From Hirundichthys speculiger (lineage: Eukaryota > Chordata > Actinopteri > Beloniformes > Exocoetidae): a stretch of 64,000 nucleotides of DNA. The notes under the pieces were generated by a model that saw only the letters and a program-made list of their open reading frames with translations, searched no databases and was not told the origin of the DNA. A program made the translations under genes and the position numbers. The stretch lies in the NCBI GenBank assembly GCA_018398805.1, contig JAGFBZ010000261.1, positions 1,116,001-1,180,000 on the forward strand. The letters run 5' to 3'. Positions 37,351-49,879 of this stretch are shown here, piece after piece (position 1 is the stretch's first letter; each line of letters opens with the position of its first letter).

Positions 37351-39769
37351 CTGTTATTTATGTAGATTATTTCAGTCAAAAGCTTTTCCCATTGTTGCTG
37401 CAGTCACTTTGTAATCACTGATGTGAAAGCTTATTGCTTTTTATGAAGCACTGTTACAGACGTTTCCCAGCTGCAGATTAATACATCAAAATCTCCATTT
37501 GGCCTAATTTAGTGAATCAGGAAAGATAAATGCACAGTTCTGATTACTTACAGTGTAATGACGTGACATTTTTCTTTCTCATTAGTCTCCTGGATGTGGA
37601 CTGAGTCACTTAAGAAGGTGCTGTTCCAGATTCCGTGGCTGTGAACGGAAAGACCTCGTCAGATGTGAAAACATCCACAGCTGAGCTGGCGTGGAGATAG
37701 GTTTTCAGTGGTCTGACATTTAGGCGTTAATGAGAGTTGGGATGAAAGCAGAACAAACTAGCTGAGCTGCGGGTCCCAGCACGATGAAAATCAGTCGAGG
37801 AAAAGGGCACAATACTCCTCCGTCATAGTTAAAACTCAGACCTGACCTGAGGTCAGCCATATCAGAGCAAATAACCTTCGGGTGAGGTGCATAATGTGAC
37901 ATTGGTAATATATACTATTCAAATGACAGACAAACAGTCCTCAGTACTCCTCACCTCTGACCCTCAACCTCTGACCGGTGACAGGAGCCTGCTTCAGTTT
38001 AGTGAGCGGGTGGAGACAGAAGCTGCTGTTGAGATCAGTCTGTTTGTATACAAACTGATGTGAATACAGTCACATCAACAAAACTTTGACAGTGATTTTT
38101 TTTTTTTATTTTGTCTTTTTTTTCTTAAATAAATCAGTTAATGTCGGGGGAACTTCAGTCAAATCTAGTGAGAAAAAAAAGAACAAAAAGGCAAAAATTA
38201 GCAAACAGACACGAGGTGACTGCACGAGATGCACAAAACCAGACATCCAACACGCAAGAATGAGAGGCGCAAAGCAATTGCAGTCATGCAGAGACCACAG
38301 AGACAGAAAATGACAACAAAGAGGAAAAAGAAACACACATACACCACAGCCACTGTAAGAGAAAAATCCTAACAAAAAAAAATGCTCAAAATTCACATGT
38401 ACAATTACGTCAACCTACAGCTAAAGCTCAATAAGGCTGTTCAGTTGGACTCTCTTTTTTGCCTGAGTATACATGTAGGGGCTTCTTTTCACTGCACAAT
38501 TTTAGCAGTCGCATAGGATTAAAACATCACTCACTATGATTTGCATTTGCTTTATCTTGGGTACGATGTCAAGAATGGTATCCCGAGGTTGTACATTGAT
38601 GAGCTCTTTTGAATCGTAAGCCACGATTAATGTGTAGAACTGCGTGATCACAGTAGACAAACAAGTGAAAATAAAACACTATGTTGCAGCTCTTATGTGA
38701 GCCAAAAATGATAACAGATGCCCTTTATGCCTACAGTTAATGTCACCTGAACCTACTTGCTATGGCTGTTGTGACAATGCTTATTCTCTGTCCCTTGTGA
38801 AAAATGATAAAGCGTTAATTATGAGAAAAAAAAAGATTCTTCTTGCTACACCACAAGAAAAGCAGCTGCAGCAGCTAGCGCTAGCTGTGGAGCTACAATT
38901 TGATGGGCTAATGCTTGTGTCAACATCTGAAATGTTGAGCTTCTTAGCTCTAACAGGATCAATGCTTCCAATACGATGCAATGGACCCACAATTCACCTC
39001 TGCAGTGCTTGACATGAGACCCAATGTACAGCAACGTTGTTACGCTCCCAAAGCATATGCGCAAGCCAACACATACATCCTTCTGTAGCTGTGTTGTGCG
39101 AAATCTACACTTATGTATCCTTCCATCTTCTCTGCATTGGCTTCTTCTGTTACTTCTGGGTCAAACCTGGAATTCTGGTGTGTTTGCAGAAGAGCGTCGG
39201 CCAGTTTTAGTGCAAAATTAGCTCAACTTCCAGCCACATTATCCGAGTGTTTTAGTCCAACAATGAGAGGTTTGGTTTTAGTTAATTTTCAGCTGGATCA
39301 AAATGTTTCCATGCTTTTTAAAACTACTATTTTAGTTAATAATTTGTTCTTTTTTTCTGATGTCATGCAAATGTAACGTATAAGATGGAAAATTATTCAC
39401 CAAGAGATGAACAATGGACACAAAGCATAAGAGATGGGAAACAATTATAAAGTGACACAAAATTCAAACAAAGGACATACAGGTGTAAAATGACCATAAT
39501 TGTACACAAAACACCTATAAAAAAAAATTAAATGAATGAAAAAAACAACAACAACCTTAAGGGGGCACAAAAATAACCACTAACAACTACACTTTTTAGT
39601 GTTTTTTTTTTTTTTGCGTCTCTTGGTTCAAACCTGTGGTTGCAGCAGACATCACTGTCCTGTGGCCTATAGAGATACTAACAGATGACCTTATTGTGAT
39701 CCTCATAGACAAAGTGCTGTTCGCTCTGCATCTCCAGTTTTTTCTCACCTTCACATGTGAGTCGCGGTC

Positions 39770-39782
39770 TGACCTCTGACCT
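39770..39782. promoter_or_regulatory. Perfect DR1 nuclear-receptor-type motif
   Basis: TGACCTCTGACCT is two TGACCT half-sites with one base between, a perfect direct-repeat-1. It lies about 180 bp upstream of the CART TATA box. HNF4 and RXR heterodimers bind such sites in general; use here is inference. Confidence 0.4.
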
Positions 39783-39960
39783 CTGCACAGCAGGTGTTTC
39801 CATGTAAAAATTCAGCAACAGCCTGTTTAATATTAACTCAAAGACAGACCATCAATCACCAGACAACACATCCGCACGTTTTATCTGATGAGCTGAATAC
39901 ATGAATAATCTGAGCGAACAGCATCACAGCAGGAGGAGGACGAGGAGGAGGAGGCGATGG

Positions 39961-39968
39961 TATAAATA
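39961..39968 (+). promoter_or_regulatory. TATA box of the CART gene
   Basis: TATAAATA, followed by GC-rich CAGCAGCGGGAG. Transcription would start near 39990. A non-coding exon follows and ends at the donor CAA|GTAAGT (40169/40170). Confidence 0.65.
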
Positions 39969-39989
39969 CAGCAGCGGGAGAAACACGGC

Positions 39990-40169
39990 TTATGAGGAAG
40001 GAGGAAAAGTACGGGAAGAACAAGAAACCTCAAGGAAGAAAGGAAAGAGACCGCTGAAAGAAAACAGAAACCACCTCTGGAGCTGAGACCAGACACCACA
40101 GAAGAAGAAAAAAAGGGGAAATCTGACAGAAGTTTTGTGTGACACAAAATAATTTCTGCATCCTCTCAA
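39990..40169 (+). other. cart: 5'UTR exon of the CART gene
   Basis: Sequence between the inferred start site and the GTAAGT donor at 40170. It contains no open reading frame that must be translated. The next exon begins at 40284 after TTTTCTAG. The exact cap site is inferred from the TATA box. Confidence 0.5.
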
Positions 40170-40309
40170 GTAAGTTTACATCGTTCTTACAGAACTTTGT
40201 TCAGTTTTAAATATATTTATTTGATGCATTAACAATGGAACGTCACAAGATGTGTTATTTTCTGTTTATTTTTTATTTTCTAGGATTTTTTTTAACTGTG
40301 CTTTTGGAG

Positions 40310-43300
40310 ATGGAGAGCATACGAGCAGTTGTGTACCTGTCCATCTGTCTGACTGTGATGACATCAGTTTGTCACGGTCAAAGGTCGTCCGAAAATCAGC
40401 TGCAGTCTGCGCCGGGTGAGCCGGTCCTCGGACTCTCTACCAGCGAACTCGTGAGTGTTTTCTCCTCTTACAGGAACTCAGGTTTTTATTCAGAAAGAAT
40501 AAATAATGACATCAACTGTTAAAGGTGAAGAGTTGTTTGAAGTCATTTTAGGGAAAAACATGCAAACTGTGATCCCAAAACCTTCTACAATTTATTTAAG
40601 TTTAGATTAAACTTAGATAAACTGCTCAAAACTTAATTAAATGGATGTTTGTCAAGATTATTGAGAGGTGGTGTGATAAAGATGTTTTTTTTTTTTTAAA
40701 CTGAAGTTAATGCTATTACGTTAGGATATAGGCTGTAAATATTGATTTGCCATTTATATATACTTAACAAAACTATAATGACCGAGATAAAATTATAAAT
40801 TCATTGTAAATTAATGCATTAATAATATTCTGTCATAAAGCAATTAAATATGTGTCATGCAGTCAGTTGAATCAAATCAAATCAAATAAAAGTTGAAATG
40901 AAATATTAGTAACATATGGTAAAACATAATCAGTTGTAGAGGAAAAGCAGTCCACTTGTTTTAACTTTATTTTCTATTCGCATTAAATGTATTAATTTAA
41001 ATTGCAATTGCGGTTGTACTATATTCAATAATAAAATGCAGATTATGTTGGCAAAAAGTTGGCAAAATTTAAACTTTCAGGTAGAAAGATTGTCCAATGA
41101 CAGAAAACTAAAACTGCAAGATTGTCAGATCAAACTATTTTTGGATGTGTGTAGTAATTAGGACTATTCATTTGTAACTAATTAGATACTTTAATTGTGA
41201 AGAAAAGAAAAAAAGATATGACACTGAAGCCGATCAAACTTACCATAATATAAATATAATAGTATATATAAAATACTCATAGTTCAATAAATTCTGTTTA
41301 TACAGGGAGATGGAAAAAAATGTGTATTCATTTTAATGATATTAAAAAAAATGACTCAGAAATCTGCAGCGTATTAGGATGGAACAGTAAAGCAGCAAAG
41401 TTCCAGTTGAGAAAAATAAAAAAATCATTAAATTAAAATGAAACAATTAACCAGAGTGAGGCATCATATTGGAGCGAAGGATAGTTGATTCCAGTTTAAT
41501 GACTGTTTTCAGACTATCAGGTTACTCCGACTGATGGGAGGTCATGAATATTAGAACTGTGGTCATGGGAAAAAACATTCAAGACGATGAAATTCACATT
41601 AGAGCCACATGGCTTAATGCTCATGTTTATCAGTTAATAGTTAGAAAATGATTCATAGTAATACTACCTTGGTTTGGTCAGGTGAGGGTCCGGTAATGTC
41701 ATTAATAGGTCACTGAAGTCTGACTGCGTGAGGCAGTCGATGGTTTTAGTTCATCATATTTTGACAAATGTTCCTATCTGTGAGCAGAGCAGCATTGTTT
41801 GCCATCAAACTGAAATTATAAGGCGATTCATAATTCGCAGGGAAATTGCTTTTCATTTTTTCTTACTGTATGCAATTAAAAGTAACAGGCATTTTCAAAT
41901 TTCAGACCTCAGCTCTGCAGTGAACCTGAACACTACTGTAATGCTCAGTGGGCTAACTATTAAATTAAATTAAAACAAATATTAATTCTATGGATTTGGA
42001 ACCGTAGTGAGACTTTGCTGAAATAGCAGTGGATGTCACAAACTGTCCACCAGTTTTTCAGCTGAGGAAAGTCTAGTTAAAGCCATATTAGTGCATCAAT
42101 CAACCAAGGTAATGAGCATGACTGGGCACTGCATCAAACATTGTTTTCACTTCTATACTCGTGCCAGGGTTGCATCTGACAGAATACAAGTGAACCTTCC
42201 TTTTATGTATCAGAAGGCTAAAGCTGCAGCACATAAATGAAATAAGATGCACAATCATAAATCATCAGATGCACTGAGCTTTCGGGATAAGCTGACTGAC
42301 CTGAAGAAACACCGGATATGTCGAATCTACTTTGCCGTATGGCTCCACAGTGGGAACTGATGTACTCAGTTGTCCACTTGGCATATGATCACACAAGGCA
42401 CAGATGAATTACAGGTGCAAATGGGGTCTATCTTTATTTGTATGAGTCACTGTGTCACTTTGTGTTGCTCACAGTGTATTTGTGTGTTTCTGTTTGTTTG
42501 TGCGCTCAGGCTGAAGCCCTGCAGGGTCTCCTGGAAGAAGCTGACAGCAGAGTTGGTCTCTCTGTGGAGAAGAAAGCCAGCGTAATCCCACGGGTGAGAA
42601 CAAGGGTGTTAGCTGTCAGATAGGATTGCTGTTACTTTCACTACTACTAGTAGTAGTAATAGTGGCACTGCTGATGCAAGGTGACAAAGACACAGAGTGT
42701 CTCTATTCAGTGTTTCAATGGAGTTTTAGAATTACAGCACTGAAAGTACCTCTGGATAGGATTGATTTGATGTCATAACTGAATGAGAGATTTTAAAAAT
42801 GAGACAAATGGCAACGCGAATTCAAAGGCAACTTTCAATAAAATCTTCCAAGATGATGACAGGCTCTTCTCCATTCGTCTCCAGAAGAGACAGATGCAGC
42901 AGTGTTGAGATTCACATTCACAGATTAGCCCCTTTTACACAGAGATTGTAGTATCCAGACAAACTGGAGATCCACTCTTCAGTCCACCTCCTCTTCCGAG
43001 ATGTGCATTCATAGTGATCCCATGAAGAAGTAATAACAGTAATCCCTCCCTGGTGTGTGCTTTCACAAAGCATTTACAGTTGTCTGCAATTTATAGCAAA
43101 GTTCCAGCAGGTGTTTCCATGTGGCGAACCAAGTAGATGGTCTCTGATCCTTGACTTCTTTATCTTAAAATATGATGCAGAATAAATGCCAAAAAGAAAA
43201 ATGTATGTTTCTACCTGGTTCCTCCCATGTAACACACAGCTGTGCTGACCTCAGTTTCCCCATTGCTGCCGGTGTTTGCCATGTTACCACGGCTGCAGGA

Positions 43301-44500
43301 AACAGACGGTGGTCAGTTTCAGGTGGTGATGACTCCTCAGGTGGCTAATCGCTGCAACATGATTCACTGAGTAGATAGTTACCTGCAACGAGTGACAAAG
43401 TTCGGAACAGAGTACAAACAATCTGCCTCTCCAATCACTGTGGTCGAAAAGCTATTGGTATTTTATTTCCACACCGTCTTTTGCTTGCTTGTCATTTGGT
43501 TTGGTGTTCTGAAAGCAGGCCTGACAGCCCATCGGGCTATCTCTCATCATCCCTATGATGGACTGATTCCGTCATGCACAGACTTAGCAGTAATCCTAGC
43601 CCCCACAGCATTCATCGAGTGTACCCATTATGCCTCTGTGACTAACTGCCAAGAGGGAGAAGAGACAGTGGCAGAAGTTGAAGTGTTACTTCATTGAACC
43701 TCTGTATAAAGGCACTTCAGAGGCATCAGGAAGTGCCTGGGTGACAGTGTGTGAACTTCAGTTAGCCTCCTGCCAATTAAATATTAAAACAAAATAAAAA
43801 TTAATTCCTCGTGACCCATCTTGGAAAATTACTCTATGCAGTCATCTGGAGCTCCATTCAAAGTGTTATTCTGGTCTTTATTCAAATACTTTCTTTTGAC
43901 GGTAATGATGTGATTTATATCCTCATCTTTGTCACCTCCAGAAACGTTTCAAATGCCTCTGGAGTCTCTCTGCACCTTACCATCACACAGCTGAAACTGC
44001 TTTCATGACACTAAACGTGTTTGTGTCAGTGTAACAAGGTGATTTGTTGAACATGTTTGAGGGTTCAGGACAGGCTTCATGGGAGGTTTTGGGCTGTAAC
44101 GTACGACTGTCTTCTCCAGACTGGTGGAGTCCTCCCATTGATTTCCATTTAGGATTCTTTAAGTTGCAGGTTTCTCTCTAATCTCTCTGGTGTCACTTGT
44201 CAGAATTTGGAAACTCTTAAACCTCGTGTTAACAAGTTGGTAAACCATTTCTTGTATCTCCTATGCAACCAAAAGCAAATGGCCAGTGCAAAGCAAAATT
44301 CAAGGTGGACATCATGTGACAAGAAAACTATTGTTGTGAGTTTTTGCACACATGCTAAGTCTATATACTAAAGCTCATCTCTGTCTCCTCAGTGTGACGT
44401 AGGAGAGCGCTGTGCGATGAAACATGGACCTCGTATTGGACGGCTCTGTGACTGTCTGAGAGGAACAGCCTGCAACACATTCTTCCTGCGCTGCTACTGA
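40310..44500 (+). CDS. cart: CART neuropeptide precursor (complete, 110 aa)
   Basis: Coding exons 40310-40450, 42510-42593 and 44393-44500 join in phase 0 with GT/AG introns and give 47+28+35 residues. Residues 1-23 form a signal peptide (MESIRAVVYLSICLTV...), with likely cleavage before Gln24. The C-terminal domain starts CDVGERCAMKHGPRIG and has all six cysteines of the CART fold in the usual order, ending RCY. CART peptides are secreted neuropeptides acting on feeding, stress and endocrine control. The precursor keeps a dibasic KK before the domain but lacks the upstream KR found in mammalian CART, where SRVG is seen instead. The start is chosen at 40310 because it follows the acceptor TTTTCTAG (exon from 40284) and gives a normal signal peptide. 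A longer ORF from 40235 begins in the intron. Fish carry several cart genes; the exact paralogue is not assigned. Confidence 0.93.
40451..42509. other. CART intron between coding exons 1 and 2
   Basis: Very AT-rich intron. No exon or recognisable transposon was seen. A short AAATC repeat lies at about 40872-40886. Confidence 0.6.
42594..44392. other. CART intron between coding exons 2 and 3
   Basis: No exon supported. A palindromic trinucleotide tract, ACTACTACT then AGTAGTAGT, lies near 42640-42658. A 101-codon ORF at 43392-43697 has no recognisable features. Confidence 0.55.
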
Positions 44501-44648
44501 ACACTCACACACTGAAGAGACCAGACTTACTTGTCCTCACAAAGATAGAGGTGCATAACGTCACACACATTTAGCGGTCTCTCTGCATGTTTGTGTCTTT
44601 TTTGCTTTTAGTTTCTGTATCCGTCCTTCAGAATCATTTATTTTTGTT

Positions 44649-44654
44649 AATAAA
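44649..44654 (+). terminator. cart: Poly(A) signal of the CART gene
   Basis: AATAAA about 150 bases after the CART stop codon, with T- and GT-rich sequence just upstream and downstream. The 3' end is expected about 15-25 bases later. Confidence 0.7.
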
Positions 44655-45389
44655 GATTCTCCATAAAGCTTCGCGACTCCAATGAATTCATGCTTTGTGC
44701 ATCACATCTTTAGACACATAAGCCTGTGCAATAACCAGACTTTGATAAGTACCTTGAGTTTGTTGTTACTCTTTGACAGTTTTTGTGACATATTTTTGAT
44801 ATGGGAAGTTAATAAGTGACAGATATTTTTGTGATTTCTTTTCTTTTTTTTTTTTTTTGTTAATACTGCGGAATCTTATCTTAATATTTAATATTGTTTT
44901 AATAGGTCCCCCCCCCAAAAAAAAAAATCAAAATCCGCAATCTGGAGCCAGAGCCCCCGGGCCTAAATAATGTGTTTAAAATATGTTTAAAAACTGCAAA
45001 AAAGTAACGAGGCACTGCAGCGAAACAAGACAAAGGCTCAACTGTGGTCTTTCTGTTACCTTCACAGCCTCTGGTCTCTGAACCGTAGCAAAGGAACCGC
45101 TGGTATTATGCTATTTTTGGCTCAAAATTAGCGGGTAGCACGCTATCAACAACAAAAGAAAAAGTCCAGTTTTCTCTGCAAGGAACAGGCACTTTATTCT
45201 GGCACTGCAGGAACTTGTAAAATCACACAGGTTGTATTGTTCAGGCTCCTGACGGTTAACAGATAATGTAAATCTATACACGCTGGGCTGCTGTTTATGC
45301 TCACTCCACTTTTCATCTAACCCCGTTTTCTTCTGCCGTCCCACGACACACACACACTCCATTACCCATAAGACAATTGCATACAATGA

Positions 45390-45432
45390 CAATTTTTGTC
45401 ATCTTTAGGGGGGTCGAAGATGACAAAAATTG
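45390..45432. repeat. Perfect inverted repeat, 16-bp arms, 11-nt loop
   Basis: CAATTTTTGTCATCTT at 45390-45405 and its exact complement at 45417-45432, with a G-rich loop (TAGGGGGGTCG). Confidence 0.85.
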
Positions 45433-47447
45433 GGGGGGTCCAAACCGGCTGGCTACCTTCTTAAAGGGGCCAGGCTGGCTCACAACATTTCTTCGCTGTG
45501 AGAGAACAGGCCCAGCATCCTGTGATGCTTGGGTGACGCGTCTCGGCCAATCAGCGTACAGATTCTAGAGTTCTGGCCCGTCTGCGTTTCTCGTGTTGCT
45601 TACAGGAGGCTGTGAGTCATCGTTTGATGTTTTGCTGGCAGCTGCGGCCTCTCGTCTGCTGTGGGGTGGATTTTCGCAGAATTTCCATGATTTTTTCTTG
45701 ATTTTTTAAAATTATATTATATATTTCTGAAAAATCTGCAAATAACTAAAACCACGGAATTTAAGCACAAATTGGCAAGGCATCACTGTAATGGTACCTC
45801 CCTACTTGCTTTTTAATGCTAGTTAATCAACCAAAGACTATGGGATTATTGAGAAAATCAGTCCAAAGTTTAAAATTGAATTTATAGGTGATCAAGACAA
45901 TGATAATTAGGCTAAAATGAGCTGAAAAACATGTGAGATTTTTAATGTACTGTTTTTGGACAAAACTGTTAGCTGTTAGCTATAGCATGAACTGTTGGTT
46001 CATTCTATAACAGAAGATAGGACAGCATATTTGCAGCACAAACCAATATTTGAGCAAAGAAACAAAGTGTTCATCACAAAAATGGTTTTGTATCATTGAT
46101 TTTCCCCTAGATTTACATGTTAAGGTTTAGTCTTTGGTATGATTTAAATCCTTTTATGTCAAATGTACTAAAGAACAAAACATGGGTAACTGTCCTCGTA
46201 CTTGTAGTCTTGACTAGCCCACTCTAGCAAAGGTCATTGTCAGGAAAAATCCAAAGCTTTATAGAAGAGTTTCCTTTGACTTCATACTAAAAATATGCTT
46301 TATGCAGTGGAAAAGATGTAAACATCTTTCCCAATCAGACCCCCGGTGAGATCGATCACCCTACAGGCCTCATCACTCAACAGCTGCCACAAACTTTCTA
46401 AAAAAAGACTCACAAGCAGCAGCAGCACCAACCAACTTTTCATCAGGATGTATTCAAATTGACGCCAGCAGCTGCAGACTGTCTGACAAACTACAACACT
46501 CTACTGCCTGTGATAGTGAATTAATAAGCCTCTAGCATGCAAATGGTCAAGTAAAATCATTTACATTTTCCAGCCCAAAGATCATAATAATAATAATAAA
46601 AAAAAACAGATAAAAAATGGGAATGATATAATATTTAATATTTAAAACATAACATCTAACAGGCAGGTGATTATACATACACACACACCCATATCTATAT
46701 ATCTATATCATTTTAATTCAGCATGTTAGCATTTAGCAGATCAGTTTGCAGTTACACTTTCTAGATATAAGTCCAGTTAGAAGTAGGATGGAAGTTCACA
46801 GGTCGGGTTAACTTAATTGAAGTTAAATAAGCAGGAAAAAGTTTGACCTGGCAGTCAGCACGTTTGTTGGGTTTCTTTTGTTTTATTGAACAGTGGATCA
46901 GTAGATAAATGCAGATGTTTGTGATTTAACACACTGATTGGTAGATAATAAAGCAGAGTAAGTAGTGTTTACTCAGCAGAATGAATCGCAGGTCAGTGAG
47001 CAAACCAATTTGTAGGTGATGTAGTAATTTGATCATCCAGACAGCAGACACATTTGGACCAAATCTGAACAACTTTTGGCACTTATGCCTCTGTTATGGC
47101 ACTGGCATGATCTATGTAGGTTAAATATGTGGCAAAGTTCCCAAACTGATCCAAACGTAGCTCTTGGTTTATGTTGTATCAATCTGATTTGCCCCAAATT
47201 TCATAGGTTTTTATAGTTTTGACACGTAAGTGAAAGCCAGACATGGCACAAAGGCTCAAAGACAATGAAGAATTTGGTAATGTCTCTTGGACATGTGTCT
47301 GAGTTCAGTGAGCCACTCTCACATTGAGTCAATCCCATCAGTCAAAGCCAAATGTGGTCCAAAGAAACCTTTAGATATGGGCCAAATTTGGGACAAACTT
47401 TATTTGCTATTTAGTTAGTAGGGACTTGAGGTGATTGAGTAGCATTT

Positions 47448-47482
47448 TTAATAAGGAAACTGATGAACAGTTTCCTTATTAA
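47448..47482. repeat. Perfect inverted repeat, 15-bp arms, 5-nt loop
   Basis: TTAATAAGGAAACTG at 47448-47462, loop ATGAA, exact complement at 47468-47482. Confidence 0.88.
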
Positions 47483-48435
47483 GTTTGACTCTTAAATTTC
47501 ACAGTGTTTGGTGAACTGTTGCAGAAAATGTGCCTTGTTCTCAGCTGATGCTTACCAACAGCTGTGTTTTCATTAGCTTTATGTGGTCAAGTTATCCAGT
47601 CAGAGTGTGTTGTGGCTGATTCAGTAAACCTTTAATATGACTGTCGATCAGGCGGACACAGCTTATCAATGAGCATCACAGACAGGATGGCATTTAGCTT
47701 CCAGCAGCCATCCCTCAGAGATAAGACACAGTAATTACTGCTGCGAACACACAAACCTCAGGAGAGGCGACAATAGAAAGGAGCTGTGTAGTGACACACC
47801 TAATAAAACTGTCTTTCCTCATTTAAGTCAGAATGTTGGATCAGAGACATTTCTTTTGTTTTCATGAATTTCAATGCATTTACATTTTTTATTTAATGCT
47901 TAGATTTATCGTTGAAGGGAGTTTAAAAAAAAAAAAGTGCAATTCCACTTCTCTTCTGTTATACCAAAAACTGCTCTAACCATTTACATATAGGAATGTT
48001 TTTTTTTCTGCACATCTGATTGTTTGTTGCAGTCTGTTCCCGTCCAGGTCTGTGGCTACTCCAGATCAGATTCTGGCAGAAGCAGAGGACAGATTCTGCA
48101 AGAGTAATGAAATGTATCAACAGCTTCTGTGATTGACTCAGAGCATATCTTCTGCCTGGCCTTTTTGAGGAATTAATTGATGTTGCATTCCTACTCCAGC
48201 CCACTAGAGATTTTAACGTTCTCAAGGACATTTGCACAGCTGACACAGGGGTAACGAGTGTTGTGAAAGGGGAGCAGTATTGAAGGGTTGCCTCCTGAAG
48301 TCCACTATCATCTTCTCAGTCTTAATCTTGTTGTTGAGTACCATTTTTTTTTTAATATTGCACTGGTAAATTGACTCATCATTTTGGATAAGTCCAATGA
48401 TTGTTGTTTTATCAGTATATTTCAAGAGATTAACT

Positions 48436-48605
48436 CAGGGGTGTCAAACTCCAGTCCTCGAGGCCCACTGGAATGGATAGTTAACAGACCTGTGGAGACC
48501 TGGATGACAAGGTGGTAAGTGATCCAATTCATTTGAATCAGGTTTGCTGAAGCAGGGAAACATCTAAGACATGCAGGACAGCGGCCCTGGAGTTTGACAC
48601 CTCTG
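48436..48605. mobile_element. hAT-type MITE (170 bp)
   Basis: Left end CAGGGGTGTCAAACTCCAGT and right end CTGGAGTTTGACACCTCTG are inverted copies. The flanks GATTAACT (48428-48435) and GATTAACG (48606-48613) match at 7 of 8 bases, as expected for a hAT target duplication. This family is widespread in fish. Confidence 0.85.
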
Positions 48606-49879
48606 GATTAACGTTTGGTCATTAAGCAGGGCAGTCATTCATACAGAAGGAGCAGACTAAGGTGAGAAGCACCCATACCTAAGTAGCTATGCTGACTGAT
48701 CTTGTTTTAGGGGTTTTTTGTAAGGACTGTTCTGGAGCTGATGGTGCAAAGCATAATACTTCATAAAATGTGTGTCTTCAGTCAGAGGTTTCATTAGATC
48801 CATTGCAACACAGACTGCCACAGGTGATCCTTCCTGCACACAGGTATAACCATCTATAATGAGCCATTGAAGAAACTTAAATCATGACAACTACTGCAAC
48901 AATTAATTTCCCTTTGAGGATTAATTATTTTAGAATTGAGTTGAACTGAAATACATTCACTGCCTTTTCTTTTATCTATGTATCTATCCAATGAGGTGCA
49001 ACAGACAGATGTCACAGTTTTCTAAAACAAACAAACAAAAAAAAAAAACTGCAAGTACTGTATATTTATTACATAAGTAAATAAACTGGTGAATATATGG
49101 GAGGGGAGATCTACTCTCTTAACTCATTAACTGGCCAGACAGCTGCACAGTAGAGAGCTCCATACTGCCAGCGTTTGGGAGCATTTTCACTGACTTTTCT
49201 AAGACCCATAGAATATTGTGTTTTATGAAACCACCAACATAAAGGGTAGACTCTCTTCTTTCATCAGGAAAAAAAGTTTGTTTCTGCCTTCTTCCAATCT
49301 TAAGTTATCAGCAGTACAACAAGGGGAAGTTTCACCGAAATCACCCATTTCTGACCAAACAATTGAGAAAATGGCCTTTTTGTGAAGAGAAGCAAAACAA
49401 TGAGTTTAACACAAATATTTGTTGTTTTACTGACACTTCAAACATCTGAACACTGGTTTCCTTCTATGGAACCAAAGAAAAAAAAGGCAGAAGGTTTTTG
49501 ATGGCAAAAATAATGATTTATTTACACATATAGAACATTATATAACACATTTTGACATCTTCATGCCAGACGGAGTCTTCCCCACGACACCTGGATGCAC
49601 AACGTATAAATTACAGAAATATATACAATCAGCATAGATATATTTTTCATATTGAACGAGTTAATAAATGGTTGGCATGTGATTAACAAAGTGAAAACTA
49701 TAGTGGTAACTATACTCACAGTCTCATCAAGACAGAAGTAAACAGGCCAAGAGGGATCACAGGCGTACTTAGTTACTTAGTACTTACTTTACTTACTCAC
49801 TTGCATTATTCCTTTTGCACAGGGTGGAAGATAAGGCCCATAGTCTTACAGAAGCATTTTGAACACTTACTTGAGCTTG

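Larger units (their letters stand above)
36164..39960. other. Intergenic DNA upstream of the CART gene
   Basis: No gene supported. It contains the second copy of the dispersed retroposon (37028-37350), C/A and T homopolymers (37000-37027, 38098-38107, 39602-39615), and, close to the CART promoter, a DR1-like site (39770-39782). Confidence 0.45.
44671..49860. other. Intergenic DNA downstream of the CART gene
   Basis: No gene supported. It contains C/A and T runs near 44845-44930, a possible hAT-like end (CAGTGATGCC on the minus strand near 45793), two short-loop inverted repeats (45390-45432, 47448-47482) and a MITE (48436-48605). Confidence 0.45.

Noticed and set aside
38740..39012. 90-codon ORF upstream of CART
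   Set aside because: No splice partners or recognised family; could be an old transposon piece but not supportable.
40235..40309. Longer CART N-terminus starting at 40235
   Set aside because: It would begin inside the 5'UTR intron; the acceptor at 40283 and the normal signal peptide from 40310 favour the shorter start.
43392..43697. 101-codon ORF in a CART intron
   Set aside because: No recognisable motif, splice sites or homologue that I can name; probably chance.
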